From positions 186,001 to 250,000 of the forward strand of contig NZ_QWEY01000002.1 in the NCBI RefSeq assembly GCF_003443995.1: a DNA stretch of 64,000 bases. The letters run 5' to 3'. Made by a program: the position numbers and the translations under genes. This document shows, piece by piece, positions 1 to 8,600 of the stretch. The notes under the pieces were generated by a model. That model saw only the letters and a list, made by a program, of their open reading frames with translations, did no database searches and was not told the origin of the DNA. Position 1 is the stretch's first letter, and every line of letters begins with the position of its first letter. The DNA comes from Pseudotabrizicola alkalilacus. Its GTDB lineage: Bacteria; Pseudomonadota; Alphaproteobacteria; Rhodobacterales; Rhodobacteraceae.

Positions 1-1
1 G

Positions 2-208
2 CTGCTGTTTGACGAGCAGGCGGATTTCTACACGCTGGTCGGGACCGGGGTGATCATCGCCTCGGGCATCTACATCGTTCTGCGTGAGGGCACTGGCAGC
101 GTGTCGAAAAACAGCCCGGTTCTGGCAAACAAATCGCGGCCCGAAACCGGGTTGATGCCACGCATCAGCCTGCTTTTGAAACGCGGAGAGCGTCGTCGCG
201 CAGAATGA
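2..208 (+). CDS. DMT/EamA-family permease, C-terminal end (partial)
   Basis: This is the last 68 codons of a gene that begins before the window. The readable part starts LLFDEQADFYTLVG, continues as a hydrophobic helix (GVIIASGIYIVLRE) and ends in a basic tail (LLLKRGERRRAE) before TGA. A final helix of the form 'G..II.SGIYI..RE' followed by a short charged cytoplasmic tail is typical of the last transmembrane segment of drug/metabolite transporters of the EamA family. Substrate cannot be told. The family call rests on this short segment only, so it is moderately confident. Confidence 0.6.
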   Translation: MLFDEQADFYTLVGTGVIIASGIYIVLREGTGSVSKNSPVLANKSRPETGLMPRISLLLKRGERRRAE

Positions 209-263
209 ACCCGCGCCCCCTCTTGCAAAGCGCAAGCGAAGGGTTTAGGGCGTTTCCCACGGT

Positions 264-340
264 CGGAGCGTAGCGCAGTCTGGTAGCGCACCTGCTTCGG
301 GAGCAGGGGGTCGGAGGTTCGAATCCTCTCGCTCCGACCA
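264..340 (+). tRNA. tRNA-Pro (anticodon CGG)
   Basis: A complete 77-nt cloverleaf with encoded CCA end. The acceptor stem pairs CGGAGCG (264-270) with CGCTCCG (330-336). The anticodon stem CCTGC/GCAGG encloses the loop TTCGGGA, which places CGG at positions 34-36 and so reads proline codon CCG. The T arm carries the expected GGTTCGAATCC. The gene lies 55 bases after the permease stop codon. A T-rich stretch follows the CCA end and may terminate transcription. Confidence 0.97.
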
Positions 341-424
341 GTTTTCCCGTCATTTGTTTCATTTGAATTTGCCTGAGCCCACCCTAGTCTGGTGCCATGG
401 CAAAGGGTGACGCAGCTCCGCTGC

Positions 425-1405
425 TCAGGGACTGATTTCGATCCAGATCGGGTGATGTCGCGCGCCCTCGGGGGTCGGCGCATGGCCCCAGCCGGTCACC
501 GTGATCCCGGCAGAGGGCAGAATGTAGCTGACCCGCAGCGGCCCCAGCGTGCCGCCATAATCCACCGTATCGCTCGGCAGCACATCCTGCAGACGTGCAT
601 CCGCCAGCAGCGCCCGGATCGCACCTTTGTCGCCATTGCCCTTTTCCGGGTCGGCATTGGCCTGACCCAGCAGCACGAACGGCTCCGGCGGGGCCTGCGG
701 GCTGTCAAGCAAATACAGCCAGAACGCCGCCTCATCATGATTGCGCCGGGTGTTGCGCTGCTCTGGCCCGTCAAAAGCGGGGGGCGTGGCATGCCATGTC
801 AAAAGGTGCAGGCGGCGGCCATCGGGCAGGATCACAGCCGTATCGTGGTGCCGGTCGTCGACAGCCGCAACACCTCTGCCGCACCCTCGGGCAAGGGCGG
901 CAGATCTGCCCCCGGCAGATCGCGCCAGAGCAGCCCCGAATGATCCACACTTTGCGCCGCATCGACCGGCAGACGCGACAGCAGCACCATGCCGCCTTCG
1001 CCCGGAAACCGGCCAAAGCCGATGGCGTCGCGCGCCTCATCGCTGCGCCCATTGCCATCAAGGTCAAAGCCGCTGGCAATGCCGGTATTGGGTCGCAGCG
1101 CGACCAGATGCGGATAGGGCAGGGGCAGGGTCGCATTCAGCGCCGCCAGTGCCAGCCCACCGGCATCATAGTCAAACCCCGACAGCACCAGCAGATCCGC
1201 TTCCAGCGCCGCAATCGCCGCACTGGCAACCGCCAGATCCGGAGACGTGCCCGCCGCCAGATCGCGCAACAACAGCCCCGGTCCGGCGCGGTTCAGGTCG
1301 GTGTTCCAGTAGGCCAGCCGCAGCGCCTCGGCCGCCGCCGGACCGGCCAGCGCAATCAGAACACCCGCGAGGCCCGCGAGACGGCCGAACTGTCGGCCCT
1401 GACAC
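425..1405 (-). pseudogene. endonuclease/exonuclease/phosphatase family protein, frameshifted
   Basis: Two adjoining minus-strand frames together make one protein. The upstream piece has a signal-like segment (LAGVLIALAGPAAAEA), then LRLAYWNTDLNRAGPG and a DFD/DLDGNGRSDEARD stretch, as in secreted endonuclease/exonuclease/phosphatase-fold proteins. It stops at about 831. The downstream piece resumes with ILPDGRRLHLLTWHATPP and NHDEAAFWL. At 841-852 the coding strand reads GGCACCACGATA; adding one C (GGC CAC CAC GAT) would join the frames. The loss could be real or a base-calling error. No good start codon is seen: the in-frame ATG at 1491 would overlap the upstream membrane gene by 136 bases, and the homologous region begins near 1400. 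Catalytic competence is doubtful if the deletion is real. Confidence 0.75.
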
Positions 1406-2201
1406 GGGCGCGGCGGATGTCGCGGATCATCTCTGCGATCCGCCCCAGCGCGATGCCGCGCATAAACAGGCTGGCAGGAAGAAAGGCCCATGCTGTCATT
1501 GTCCAGATCAGGGTTTGCGAGGCCGTCATGCTGTCGGGGTTCACCCCCGAAGAGGACAGGCTGACAATAAACGGAATGATAAAGGGCAGCAGAAACCCCA
1601 GCGCGATATTGATCCGCCCGTCGCGCTCCAGCCGGTCCACCAGATCACCGGCGGTGGGGTCAAAGGTCGGCAGGTTGACCCAGACATTGAACACCCGGTC
1701 GCGCAGCGGCCAAGCCCCCGACTTGAGCAACAGCACAAACACCGCCAGAGAGATCAGCGAGGTCAGATAGGCAATGCCCGCCGCATCGCGCACCGCCATA
1801 ACCTGTTCGGGCGTGGCGGTTTCAGCCAGCATCAGCTTGGCCAGCCGCACAGGGGAATAGGGGAAATCCATCGAGCGCCCGACCAGATGGCCGATGGCCT
1901 GCACCAGTTCGGTCAGGCTGGTCGGTTCGGTGCGGCCACTTTCCATGATCGACAGGCAGAACACGGTGGCAAACAGCATCGCCAGACGGACCCGGTTGAA
2001 CGGCGGCGCATCGCGGAATTCGATCAGGCTGGGCGCTTCGGTGTTGTATTCCACAAAGGTCAGCAGCCCGGCAAACAGGGCCACCAGAGCGGCCATCTGC
2101 CTTGCATCAACGGACACGCCCGGCAGCAGCACAGAAGGCGTCACCACCACCAGCACGACCAGAACAGCCCTTATGAAAGCCCCCGAGAAACGCGAGACCA
2201 C
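1356..2201 (-). CDS. hypothetical multi-pass membrane protein
   Basis: A protein of about 281 residues with no function I recognise. Hydrophobic stretches include AVLVVLVVVTPSVLL, MAALVALFAGLLTF, LAMLFATVFCLSIM, YLTSLISLAVFVLLL, IALGFLLPFIIPFIVSL and LIWTMTAWAFLPASL, consistent with about six membrane segments, and the C-terminus is arginine-rich. I chose a GTG start at 2201 because GGAAGG lies about ten bases upstream and the preceding in-frame codons look noncoding. The open frame itself extends to 2504. It lies just upstream of the broken endonuclease gene on the same strand, with their ends overlapping, which suggests co-transcription. The divergence of its likely promoter from leuD's 3' end leaves about 250 bases with no other gene. 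Confidence 0.7.
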   Translation of the reverse strand: MVSRFSGAFIRAVLVVLVVVTPSVLLPGVSVDARQMAALVALFAGLLTFVEYNTEAPSLIEFRDAPPFNRVRLAMLFATVFCLSIMESGRTEPTSLTELVQAIGHLVGRSMDFPYSPVRLAKLMLAETATPEQVMAVRDAAGIAYLTSLISLAVFVLLLKSGAWPLRDRVFNVWVNLPTFDPTAGDLVDRLERDGRINIALGFLLPFIIPFIVSLSSSGVNPDSMTASQTLIWTMTAWAFLPASLFMRGIALGRIAEMIRDIRRARVRADSSAVSRASRVF

Positions 2202-2457
2202 TGCTTTGCCACCTTCCACACGGTCGGTCCCGATACTGTGCCGGGCCCTTGTTCCGAAGATCTCCCGCCATTTGTGGCGGGTTGCCTCAATCTTGCCCAA
2301 TTTGTGCCTTCTTTCGCCCTGCCACGCAATGCTGCCAACTGTTTTGCTTACATAATGTGGCACATTCGCGGCCAATGTGTCGCCCGATTGCATCAAGATT
2401 GCAGAAACAAATGGGCCGCCCAACGGGGCGGCCCAAGATGTTGTGGCTGATGGAATT

Positions 2458-3063
2458 TCAGGCCCAAGGGCGCGTCGTTGCGGTCCTTGCCTCATAGCTG
2501 TCAATCGCGGCGGCCTTTTCCAGCGTCAGGCCGATATCGTCGAGGCCATTCAGCAGGCAATGCTTGCGGTGGCTGTCCACCTCAAAGCCAAAGCTCTGCC
2601 CGTCCGAGGTGGTGACGGTCTGCGCCACGAGGTCAACGGTCATGCGGGCGTTGGCGCCGCGGCGGGCATCGGCCATCAGAACATCGACCACGTCCTGCGG
2701 CATCACGATCGGCAGGATGCCGTTCTTGAAGCAGTTGTTGTAGAAGATGTCGGCAAAACTGGTGGCGATCACGCAGCGGATGCCGAAATCCAACAGCGCC
2801 CAGGGCGCATGTTCGCGCGACGAGCCGCAGCCGAAATTGTCGCCTGCAACGATGATCTCGGCACTGCGATAGGCGGGCTGGTTCAGCACGAAATCCGGGA
2901 TTTCGGCCCCGTCTTGCGTATAGCGCATCTCGTCAAACAGATTCTTGCCCAGGCCAGAGCGCTGGATGGTCTTCAGGAACTGCTTGGGGATGATCATGTC
3001 GGTGTCGATATTGACCAGCGGCATCGGGGCCGCAATTCCGGTCAGGGTGGTGAATTTGTCCAT
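2458..3063 (-). CDS. leuD: 3-isopropylmalate dehydratase small subunit
   Basis: LeuD, the small (swivel-domain) subunit that with LeuC isomerises 2-isopropylmalate to 3-isopropylmalate in leucine synthesis in the cytoplasm. It begins [22 protein letters not shown] and carries the family signatures [30 protein letters not shown] and [17 protein letters not shown]. At 201 residues it has the usual bacterial length. I chose the ATG at 3063, which has GGAAATCAAG directly upstream; an in-frame TTG four codons earlier is the alternative. It follows leuC by about 145 bases on the same strand, a rather long gap for this pair, which contains a hairpin. Confidence 0.97.
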   Translation of the reverse strand: MDKFTTLTGIAAPMPLVNIDTDMIIPKQFLKTIQRSGLGKNLFDEMRYTQDGAEIPDFVLNQPAYRSAEIIVAGDNFGCGSSREHAPWALLDFGIRCVIATSFADIFYNNCFKNGILPIVMPQDVVDVLMADARRGANARMTVDLVAQTVTTSDGQSFGFEVDSHRKHCLLNGLDDIGLTLEKAAAIDSYEARTATTRPWA

Positions 3064-3170
3064 CTTGATTTCCAATTGATGACCACAAGGCGCGCGGCCT
3101 GTGGCAGTGTCTGGTGTGCGTATGGCGGGCGTCTGGCGCAGGTATGGCGAACGTCATGTCGTTGGTGCAG

Positions 3171-3193
3171 CCCGCGCAGCGCTGCTGCGCGGG
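3171..3193 (-). other. hairpin between leuC and leuD
   Basis: A perfect 10-bp inverted repeat (CCCGCGCAGC / GCTGCGCGGG) with a 3-base loop lies in the gap between leuC and leuD. No run of T follows on the minus strand, so it does not look like an intrinsic terminator. An mRNA-stabilising or processing hairpin that sets leuC:leuD stoichiometry is an inference. Confidence 0.5.
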
Positions 3194-3208
3194 CCGGCAC
3201 AACAACGG

Positions 3209-4630
3209 TCAGACAGTTTCGCCCATCAGCTCGCGCACATCGGTCAGGTGGCCGGTCAGCGCCGCCGCTGCCGCCATCGCGGGCGACATCAGGTGCGTGC
3301 GTCCGCCACGGCCTTGACGCCCCTCAAAGTTGCGGTTGCTGGTCGCGGCACAGCGCTCGCCCGGGGTCAGCTGATCCGGGTTCATCGCCAGACACATCGA
3401 GCACCCGGCCAGACGCCATTCAAAGCCCGCGTCGATGAAAATCTGCGCCAGACCTTCCTCTTCCGCCTGCGCCCGCACGAGGCCGGAGCCGGGCACCACC
3501 ATGGCGCGGATGCCGTCTTTCTTTTTCTTGCCCTTCAGGATCGCGGCGGCTGCCCGCAGATCCTCGATCCGGCCATTGGTGCAAGACCCGATGAACACGG
3601 TGTCGATCTTGATATCCGACAGCTTCATGCCCGGCGTCAGGCCCATGTAATCGAGTGAGCGTTGCGCCGCCTCGACCTTGCCGCCGGTGAAGTCGCTGGC
3701 GGCAGGTACGGTGCCGGTGATCGGCAGCACATCCTCGGGGCTGGTGCCCCAGGTGACGACCGGGGCAATGTCTTCGCCTTTCAGCGTGACAACCTTGTCC
3801 CAATGCGCATCGTCATCCGAGAACAGGGTTTTCCAATAGGCAACCGCTGCCTCCCACTTCGCACCTTTCGGTGCGTGCGGGCGGCCCATGCAATAGGCAA
3901 AGGTTTTCTCATCCGGCGCGATCAGACCGGCGCGCGCGCCGCCTTCGATTGCCATGTTGCAGACTGTCATCCGGCCTTCCATCGACAGTTCGCGAATCGC
4001 CTGACCGCAATATTCGATGACATAGCCGGTGCCGCCTGCGGTGCCGGTTTCCCCGATCACCGACAGGGTGATGTCTTTCGCGGTCACGCCGGGGCGCAGG
4101 CTGCCGGTGATTTCCACCTTCATGTTCTTGCCCTTGCGCTGGATCAGCGTCTGGGTCGCCAGAACATGCTCGACCTCGGACGTGCCGATGCCATGTGCAA
4201 GGCTGCCGAAGGCCCCATGAGTCGCGGTGTGCGAATCGCCGCAGACCACGGTCATGCCCGGCAGGGTCCAGCCCTGTTCGGGGCCGACGATATGCACGAT
4301 GCCCTGACGCACATCGGACACCGGGTAATAGTTGATGCCGAAGTCCTTGGCGTTCTTGTCCAGCGCGTCGACCTGAATCCGGCTGTCTTCGGTCATGGTC
4401 GCGGCATTGGCGCGGTCCAGCGTGGTCGGCACGTTGTGATCCGGCACGGCGATGGTCTTTTCCGGCGCCCGCACGGTGCGGCCCGTCATGCGCAGACCTT
4501 CAAACGCCTGCGGGCTGGTGACTTCGTGCACCAGATGGCGGTCGATATACAGCAAACAGGTGCCGTCTTCGGCCTGATGGACGACATGGTCGTCCCAGAT
4601 TTTATCGTAGAGTGTACGCGGAGCGGTCAT
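3209..4630 (-). CDS. leuC: 3-isopropylmalate dehydratase large subunit
   Basis: LeuC, the iron-sulphur subunit of isopropylmalate isomerase in leucine synthesis. It begins [17 protein letters not shown] and shows the aconitase-family signatures [15 protein letters not shown] and FIGSCTNGR. The three [4Fe-4S] ligands are visible as Cys350 (GSCTNGR) and Cys410 and Cys413 ([11 protein letters not shown]). The length of 473 residues is normal. The start at 4630 is preferred over an ATG three codons upstream because GGTGAGAG sits at ribosome-binding distance. The gene is first in a leuC-leuD unit. No leucine-rich leader peptide or attenuator was recognised upstream. Confidence 0.97.
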   Translation of the reverse strand: MTAPRTLYDKIWDDHVVHQAEDGTCLLYIDRHLVHEVTSPQAFEGLRMTGRTVRAPEKTIAVPDHNVPTTLDRANAATMTEDSRIQVDALDKNAKDFGINYYPVSDVRQGIVHIVGPEQGWTLPGMTVVCGDSHTATHGAFGSLAHGIGTSEVEHVLATQTLIQRKGKNMKVEITGSLRPGVTAKDITLSVIGETGTAGGTGYVIEYCGQAIRELSMEGRMTVCNMAIEGGARAGLIAPDEKTFAYCMGRPHAPKGAKWEAAVAYWKTLFSDDDAHWDKVVTLKGEDIAPVVTWGTSPEDVLPITGTVPAASDFTGGKVEAAQRSLDYMGLTPGMKLSDIKIDTVFIGSCTNGRIEDLRAAAAILKGKKKKDGIRAMVVPGSGLVRAQAEEEGLAQIFIDAGFEWRLAGCSMCLAMNPDQLTPGERCAATSNRNFEGRQGRGGRTHLMSPAMAAAAALTGHLTDVRELMGETV

Positions 4631-4701
4631 GGCTCTCACCTTATGCTGGGATGGCTTTTGAAAATGGGCAGGGGCGGCGCCGCAAGGGGCGCGGCTTTGC
4701 G

Positions 4702-4794
4702 TCAGAGTCGCGCAAGCACGCTGCGGGTCATGCCGAAGAAGCGGGCGGGAAGCCGCGCACGGTCGGTGATGTTGAAATAGATGAACCCGGTCAT
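4702..4794 (-). CDS. possible 30-residue small protein upstream of leuC
   Basis: A 31-codon frame from ATG to TGA in the 336-base gap between leuC and rsfS, on the leuC strand and ending 71 bases before the leuC start. The product begins [20 protein letters not shown] and ends [10 protein letters not shown]: an aromatic N-terminal part followed by a basic tail. No strong ribosome-binding site is seen. It contains only three leucine codons and is not an obvious leucine attenuator. The remaining part of the gap (4795-4966) holds no other gene that I can see, only the presumed divergent promoters of leuC and rsfS. Confidence 0.3.
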   Translation of the reverse strand: MTGFIYFNITDRARLPARFFGMTRSVLARL

Positions 4795-4966
4795 GGGGCG
4801 CTTGATACGCGCAATTCCCGTGTCAGGCAAGGTTTCCTGACCGTCTTTGCTTGCGTATGGGTGAAATCAGCGCTATGGCCCCCGGCTTGCCCGTTTTGTT
4901 GAGGTTGCGCCCCAAGGGTGCTACCCTAGGGGCTGTCCCGGCGCCGGGGGTGGATCGGCGCGTCAG

Positions 4967-5401
4967 ATGGAGGACGATGTCCTGTCTCACTCAGATCCTG
5001 CGACCGGGCTGCCGGTCGGACCCCGGGCCAACCGCGCAAGCGGCCCGGATTACACCGCCGAACAGCTGCTGGAGGCGGTTCTGGCCTCGGTTGACGATGA
5101 TAAGGCCGAAGGCATCGTGCAGATTGATCTGCGCGGGCGGTCAGACGTGGCCGATTACATGGTGATCTGCTCGGGCCGGTCGTCGCGTCAGGTGGCCGCA
5201 ATTGCCGAAAAACTGGCTGACCGGATCAAGCAGGGCTTTGGCCTTGTCTGCAAGATGGAAGGCAAGGAAACCGGCGACTGGGTGCTGATCGACGCGGGCG
5301 ATGTCATCGTCCATGTGTTCCGCCCCGAAGTGCGCGAGTTCTACCAGCTTGAAAAGATGTGGCTGCCGTCGGGCGACGCGCTGCGCGGGTCGGTTGTTTA
5401 A
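4967..5401 (+). CDS. rsfS: ribosome silencing factor
   Basis: RsfS/RsfA (DUF143, Iojap family), which binds L14 on the 50S subunit and blocks subunit joining under starvation. The family core is clear from about residue 30: LLEAVLASVDDDKAEGIVQIDL, ADYMVICSGRSSRQVAAIAE, then GDWVLIDAGDVIVHVFRPEVREFYQLEKMW, which is the most conserved stretch. The 144-residue length includes an N-terminal extension of about 25 residues, so the exact start is less certain. It is followed after five bases by rlmH, the standard pairing in Proteobacteria. Confidence 0.93.
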   Translation: MEDDVLSHSDPATGLPVGPRANRASGPDYTAEQLLEAVLASVDDDKAEGIVQIDLRGRSDVADYMVICSGRSSRQVAAIAEKLADRIKQGFGLVCKMEGKETGDWVLIDAGDVIVHVFRPEVREFYQLEKMWLPSGDALRGSVV

Positions 5402-5406
5402 GGCCC

Positions 5407-5877
5407 ATGCGGGTGCATCTTTGCGCTGTGGGCCGGTTGCGCACCGGCCCCGAGCGCGCCCTGATCGACGATTACACCACACGCTTTGACCGCTCTGGCC
5501 GGGCGCTGTCGCTAGGGCCCCTGACCGAGCACGAGGTCGAGGACAAGCGCGGCGGCGGCATGGCCGCCGAGGCCGAGCTGCTGGCGCGCGCCGTGCCTGC
5601 GGGCGCGGTGCTGGTGACGCTGGACGAACGCGGCGCACTGGTCACCAGCCCGGAATTTGCCGCCATGCTGACCCGCTGGCGCGACGACGGGCGGCAGGAT
5701 CTGGCCTTTGTCATCGGCGGTGCGGATGGGATTGATCCGGGCCTGCGGGCGCGGGCCGATGCCTCGCTCAGCTTTGGCAAGATGGTCTGGCCGCATATGC
5801 TGGTGCGGGTGATGCTTTGCGAACAGCTGTACCGCGCAGCGTCGATTCTGGCGGGGGCGCCTTATCACCGGGCGTGA
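5407..5877 (+). CDS. rlmH: 23S rRNA (pseudouridine1915-N3)-methyltransferase
   Basis: RlmH, a SPOUT-fold methyltransferase that methylates pseudouridine 1915 in helix 69 of 23S rRNA on assembled 70S ribosomes. Visible signatures are the N-terminal MRVHLCAVGRLRTGPE, LDERGALVTSPEFA, FVIGGADGIDPGL (SAM-binding knot) and SFGKMVWPHMLVRVMLCEQLYRA with the usual C-terminal PYHRA (family PYHR/YH). Length is 156 residues, as expected. The ATG at 5407 lies five bases after rsfS, so the two are almost certainly co-transcribed. Confidence 0.96.
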   Translation: MRVHLCAVGRLRTGPERALIDDYTTRFDRSGRALSLGPLTEHEVEDKRGGGMAAEAELLARAVPAGAVLVTLDERGALVTSPEFAAMLTRWRDDGRQDLAFVIGGADGIDPGLRARADASLSFGKMVWPHMLVRVMLCEQLYRAASILAGAPYHRA

Positions 5878-5895
5878 GGCGCGGGTGTTGGGTGC

Positions 5896-5930
5896 GGATG
5901 CCTCCGGCGGGAGTATTTCGAAAGCAGCAA
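5896..5930 (+). repeat. intergenic repeat, copy A
   Basis: A 35-base element containing GCCTCCGGCGGGAGTATTT and ending AAAGCAGCAA, between rlmH and the convergent phosphatase gene. It matches copy B at 19270-19304 over nearly its whole length, and part of it recurs inverted at 19464-19511. From general familiarity, short elements with 'CCTCCGGCGGGAGTATTT' are common between genes in Rhodobacteraceae; their function is not known to me. Confidence 0.75.
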
Positions 5931-5933
5931 GCC

Positions 5934-6413
5934 TCAGGACGGTGTGGCCCATCGGTGTTGCGCCTTGGTTTCCACCGCGCAGGGCCGGGCGGCGCGCAGG
6001 CGTTGCAGGGCGGTGTCGGGGTCTTCGCCCGCATCTGTGAGCAGCCGCAGCACCGCCATGCCGGACCGGCCGCAGCCGCCCATGCAATGCACCAGCACCC
6101 GGCCGCCATGGGCCAGAATCCTCCGGGCGCGGTCCGATGTTTCGGGCCAGAGTGCTGCGGTTGCGGGTTTTGGCGTGCCGAAATCCGGCACCGGCAGATG
6201 CTGCCAGTCAACGCCCGCCGCCGCCAGATCGGCAGGCAGGCTGGCCGCGCCGCCGGTTGCCAGTTCCAGCTTTGAGGTCATGGTCATGACCAGCGCCGGG
6301 TGCCAGTCCAGCAGCGTGGCAAGGTCGCCTGCATAGTCGCCGGTCCGTCCCGGCATCGGGCAGAGCGCGAGGGTGCCGCCAAAGGCGGGAATTTTTGCAA
6401 TCTCAAGGGTCAT
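5934..6413 (-). CDS. protein-tyrosine/dual-specificity phosphatase family protein
   Basis: A 159-residue cytoplasmic protein with the cysteine-phosphatase signature HCMGGCGRSGM at about residues 108-118 (H-C-x5-R-S), where the Cys is the nucleophile and the Arg binds phosphate. A likely general-acid Asp lies in VPDFGTPKP upstream of it. The N-terminus MTLEIAKIPAFGGTLALCPMPG and the phrase TMTSKLEL resemble the CDKN3-like group found beside housekeeping genes in alphaproteobacteria. The ATG at 6413 was chosen because homology begins there. It is convergent with rlmH and divergent from dnaX. Its substrate is unknown. Confidence 0.85.
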   Translation of the reverse strand: MTLEIAKIPAFGGTLALCPMPGRTGDYAGDLATLLDWHPALVMTMTSKLELATGGAASLPADLAAAGVDWQHLPVPDFGTPKPATAALWPETSDRARRILAHGGRVLVHCMGGCGRSGMAVLRLLTDAGEDPDTALQRLRAARPCAVETKAQHRWATPS

Positions 6414-6485
6414 GATCGGGCCTTCGGGTGGACGCGGTCGGTTGCAACGCCTAGGTTGGGCAAAGCAGCGTCCGCGGAAGGCAGT

Positions 6486-8240
6486 ATGTCCGACACTCCC
6501 GAAAAATCCTATCAGGTTCTGGCGCGAAAATACCGCCCCGCTACCTTTGCCGATCTGATCGGGCAAGAGGCGATGGTCAGGACGCTGAAGAATGCCTTTG
6601 CCGCCGACCGCATCGCGCATGCCTTTGTGATGACCGGGGTGCGCGGGGTCGGCAAGACCACCACGGCGCGCATTATTGCCAAGGGGCTGAACTGCGTCGG
6701 GCCGGATGGCAGCGGCGGCCCCACGACCGAACCTTGCGGGGTGTGCGAGCCGTGCCGGGCGATTGCCGAGGGTCGCCATGTTGACGTGATGGAGATGGAC
6801 GCTGCGTCGCGGACGGGCGTGGGCGACATTCGTGAGATCATTGATTCGGTGCATTACCGGGCGGCCTCGGCACGCTACAAGATCTACATCATCGACGAAG
6901 TTCACATGCTGTCAACCAGCGCCTTCAACGCGCTGCTGAAAACGCTGGAGGAACCCCCCGCGCATGTGAAGTTCATCTTTGCCACCACCGAAATCCGCAA
7001 GGTGCCGGTTACGGTGCTGTCGCGCTGTCAGCGCTTTGATCTGAAACGGATCGAGCCTGAGGTGATGATGGCGCACCTCAACCGCATCGCCGGGCTGGAG
7101 GGCGCATCGCTGGCGGCGGACGCGCTGGCGCTGATCACCCGCGCGGCGGAGGGGTCTGTGCGCGACGCCATGAGCCTGATGGATCAGGCGATTGCCCATG
7201 GCGCGGGCGAGACCACGGCCTTGCAGGTGCGCGCCATGCTGGGGCTGGCCGACCGGGGCCGGGTGCTGGATCTGTTCGACCTGATCATGAAGGGCGACGC
7301 GGCATCGGCGCTGACCGAGATTGCCGGGCAATATGCCGATGGCGCCGACCCGATGGCGATTCTGCGCGATCTGGCCGAGATCACCCATTGGGTGTCTGTG
7401 ATCAAGATCACGCCAGAGGCAGCGGAAGACCCGACCACGCCGCCGGATGAGCGGGCGCGGGGGCTGGACATGGCACAACGCCTGCCGATGCGGTCCTTGA
7501 GCCGGATGTGGCAGATGCTGCTGAAAGCCATTGAAGAGGTGGGGCTGGCCCCCAATGCGATGATGGCAGCAGAGATGGCGATCATCCGGCTGACCCATGT
7601 GGCCGATCTGCCCGATCCCGAAACTCTGATCCGCCGTTTGCAGAACAGCTCTGGCCCGGTGCAGGGGGGGGCGGTGGCGGGCGGCGCGCCTGCGGGCGGA
7701 GGCGGCGGCTCTGTGCATGGCGCGGTGATGCGCGCGCCATCGGCCCCGATGCGCGGGCCGATGATGAACGGCGCAGGGCAGGCGATGGCACTGGCCAGCG
7801 AGCAAGTGGTTTATGCGACCTTCGATCAGGTGGTGGCGCTGATCCGCGACCGCCGCGACATGAAGCTGCTCTATGAGGTTGAAGAGGGCGTGCGGCTGGT
7901 CCGCTACAGCCCCGGCCGGATCGAGTTTGAGCCATCGCCGCGCGCCGGGTCCGACCTTGCCGCCCGTCTGGGCCAGCGCTTGCAAGCTTTTACCGGCCAG
8001 CGCTGGGGGGTGTCGGTGGTGTCGGGCGGCGGTGCGCCGACCATCGCCGAGACCCGCGACGCAGACCGCCTGCAAACCGAGGCCGAGGTGATGCAGACCC
8101 CGCTGGTGCAGGCCGTCATGCTGGCCTTTCCGGGCGCAAAGATTGCCGAGATCCGCACCGCCGAAGAACTGGTGCAGGCCGCCGCCGCCGAGGCGCTGCC
8201 GGAAGTCGAAGATGAATGGGATCCGTTCGAGGATAGCTGA
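6486..8240 (+). CDS. dnaX: DNA polymerase III subunit gamma/tau
   Basis: The clamp-loader ATPase of the replicative polymerase. From ATG 6486 (MSDTPEKSYQVLARKYRP) it has Walker A GVRGVGKTTTAR at about 51-62, a four-cysteine zinc module (NCVGPDG..CGVCEPC) at about 72-90, Walker B IYIIDEVHMLS at about 133, and the sensor-1 SRC motif in VLSRCQRFDLKR. The C-terminal third is a Gly/Ala-rich linker followed by the tau tail ending in EVEDEWDPFEDS. Length is 584 residues. It starts a dnaX-ybaB-recR unit with gaps of 12 and 3 bases, the conserved order in many bacteria. Confidence 0.97.
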   Translation: MSDTPEKSYQVLARKYRPATFADLIGQEAMVRTLKNAFAADRIAHAFVMTGVRGVGKTTTARIIAKGLNCVGPDGSGGPTTEPCGVCEPCRAIAEGRHVDVMEMDAASRTGVGDIREIIDSVHYRAASARYKIYIIDEVHMLSTSAFNALLKTLEEPPAHVKFIFATTEIRKVPVTVLSRCQRFDLKRIEPEVMMAHLNRIAGLEGASLAADALALITRAAEGSVRDAMSLMDQAIAHGAGETTALQVRAMLGLADRGRVLDLFDLIMKGDAASALTEIAGQYADGADPMAILRDLAEITHWVSVIKITPEAAEDPTTPPDERARGLDMAQRLPMRSLSRMWQMLLKAIEEVGLAPNAMMAAEMAIIRLTHVADLPDPETLIRRLQNSSGPVQGGAVAGGAPAGGGGGSVHGAVMRAPSAPMRGPMMNGAGQAMALASEQVVYATFDQVVALIRDRRDMKLLYEVEEGVRLVRYSPGRIEFEPSPRAGSDLAARLGQRLQAFTGQRWGVSVVSGGGAPTIAETRDADRLQTEAEVMQTPLVQAVMLAFPGAKIAEIRTAEELVQAAAAEALPEVEDEWDPFEDS

Positions 8241-8252
8241 GAGGATGATACG

Positions 8253-8597
8253 ATGCTGAAGGGTTTGGGCGGTCTGGGCGATATGGCCGGGATGATGAAG
8301 AAGGCGCAGGAAATGCAGACCCGCATGGCCGAGATGCAGGACGAGCTGTCGCGCATCGTCGTCATCGGCGAGTCGGGTGCGGGCCTTGTGCGGGCGCGCG
8401 CCACCGCCAAGGGTGAGCTGACCGGGCTGGAGATTGATCCGTCGATCTTTGTCGCGTCAGAGAAAGAGGTGGTCGAGGATCTGATCCTTGCCGCCGTCAA
8501 GGATGCGCAGGCCAAAGCGGCCGAACGCAGCCAGTCCGAACTGGCCAAACTGACCGAAGGTCTGGGCCTGCCCGCCGGCATGAAGCTGCCGTTCTAG
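8253..8597 (+). CDS. YbaB/EbfC family nucleoid-associated protein
   Basis: A 114-residue DNA-binding protein of the YbaB/EbfC family. The N-terminal MLKGLGGLGDMAGMMKKAQEMQTRMAEMQ is the typical amphipathic helix, followed by the conserved VRARATAKGELTGLEIDPS. The protein forms tweezer-like dimers that bind DNA and is always found between dnaX and recR, as here. The ATG at 8253 follows an AGAGGATGATACG ribosome-binding region. Confidence 0.95.
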   Translation: MLKGLGGLGDMAGMMKKAQEMQTRMAEMQDELSRIVVIGESGAGLVRARATAKGELTGLEIDPSIFVASEKEVVEDLILAAVKDAQAKAAERSQSELAKLTEGLGLPAGMKLPF

Positions 8598-8600
8598 GGA

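Noticed and set aside
741-2450. A 569-codon plus-strand frame opposite the membrane and endonuclease genes
   Set aside because: The translation is Pro/Arg/His-rich with no domain, while the opposite strand has clear membrane segments and an EEP fold.
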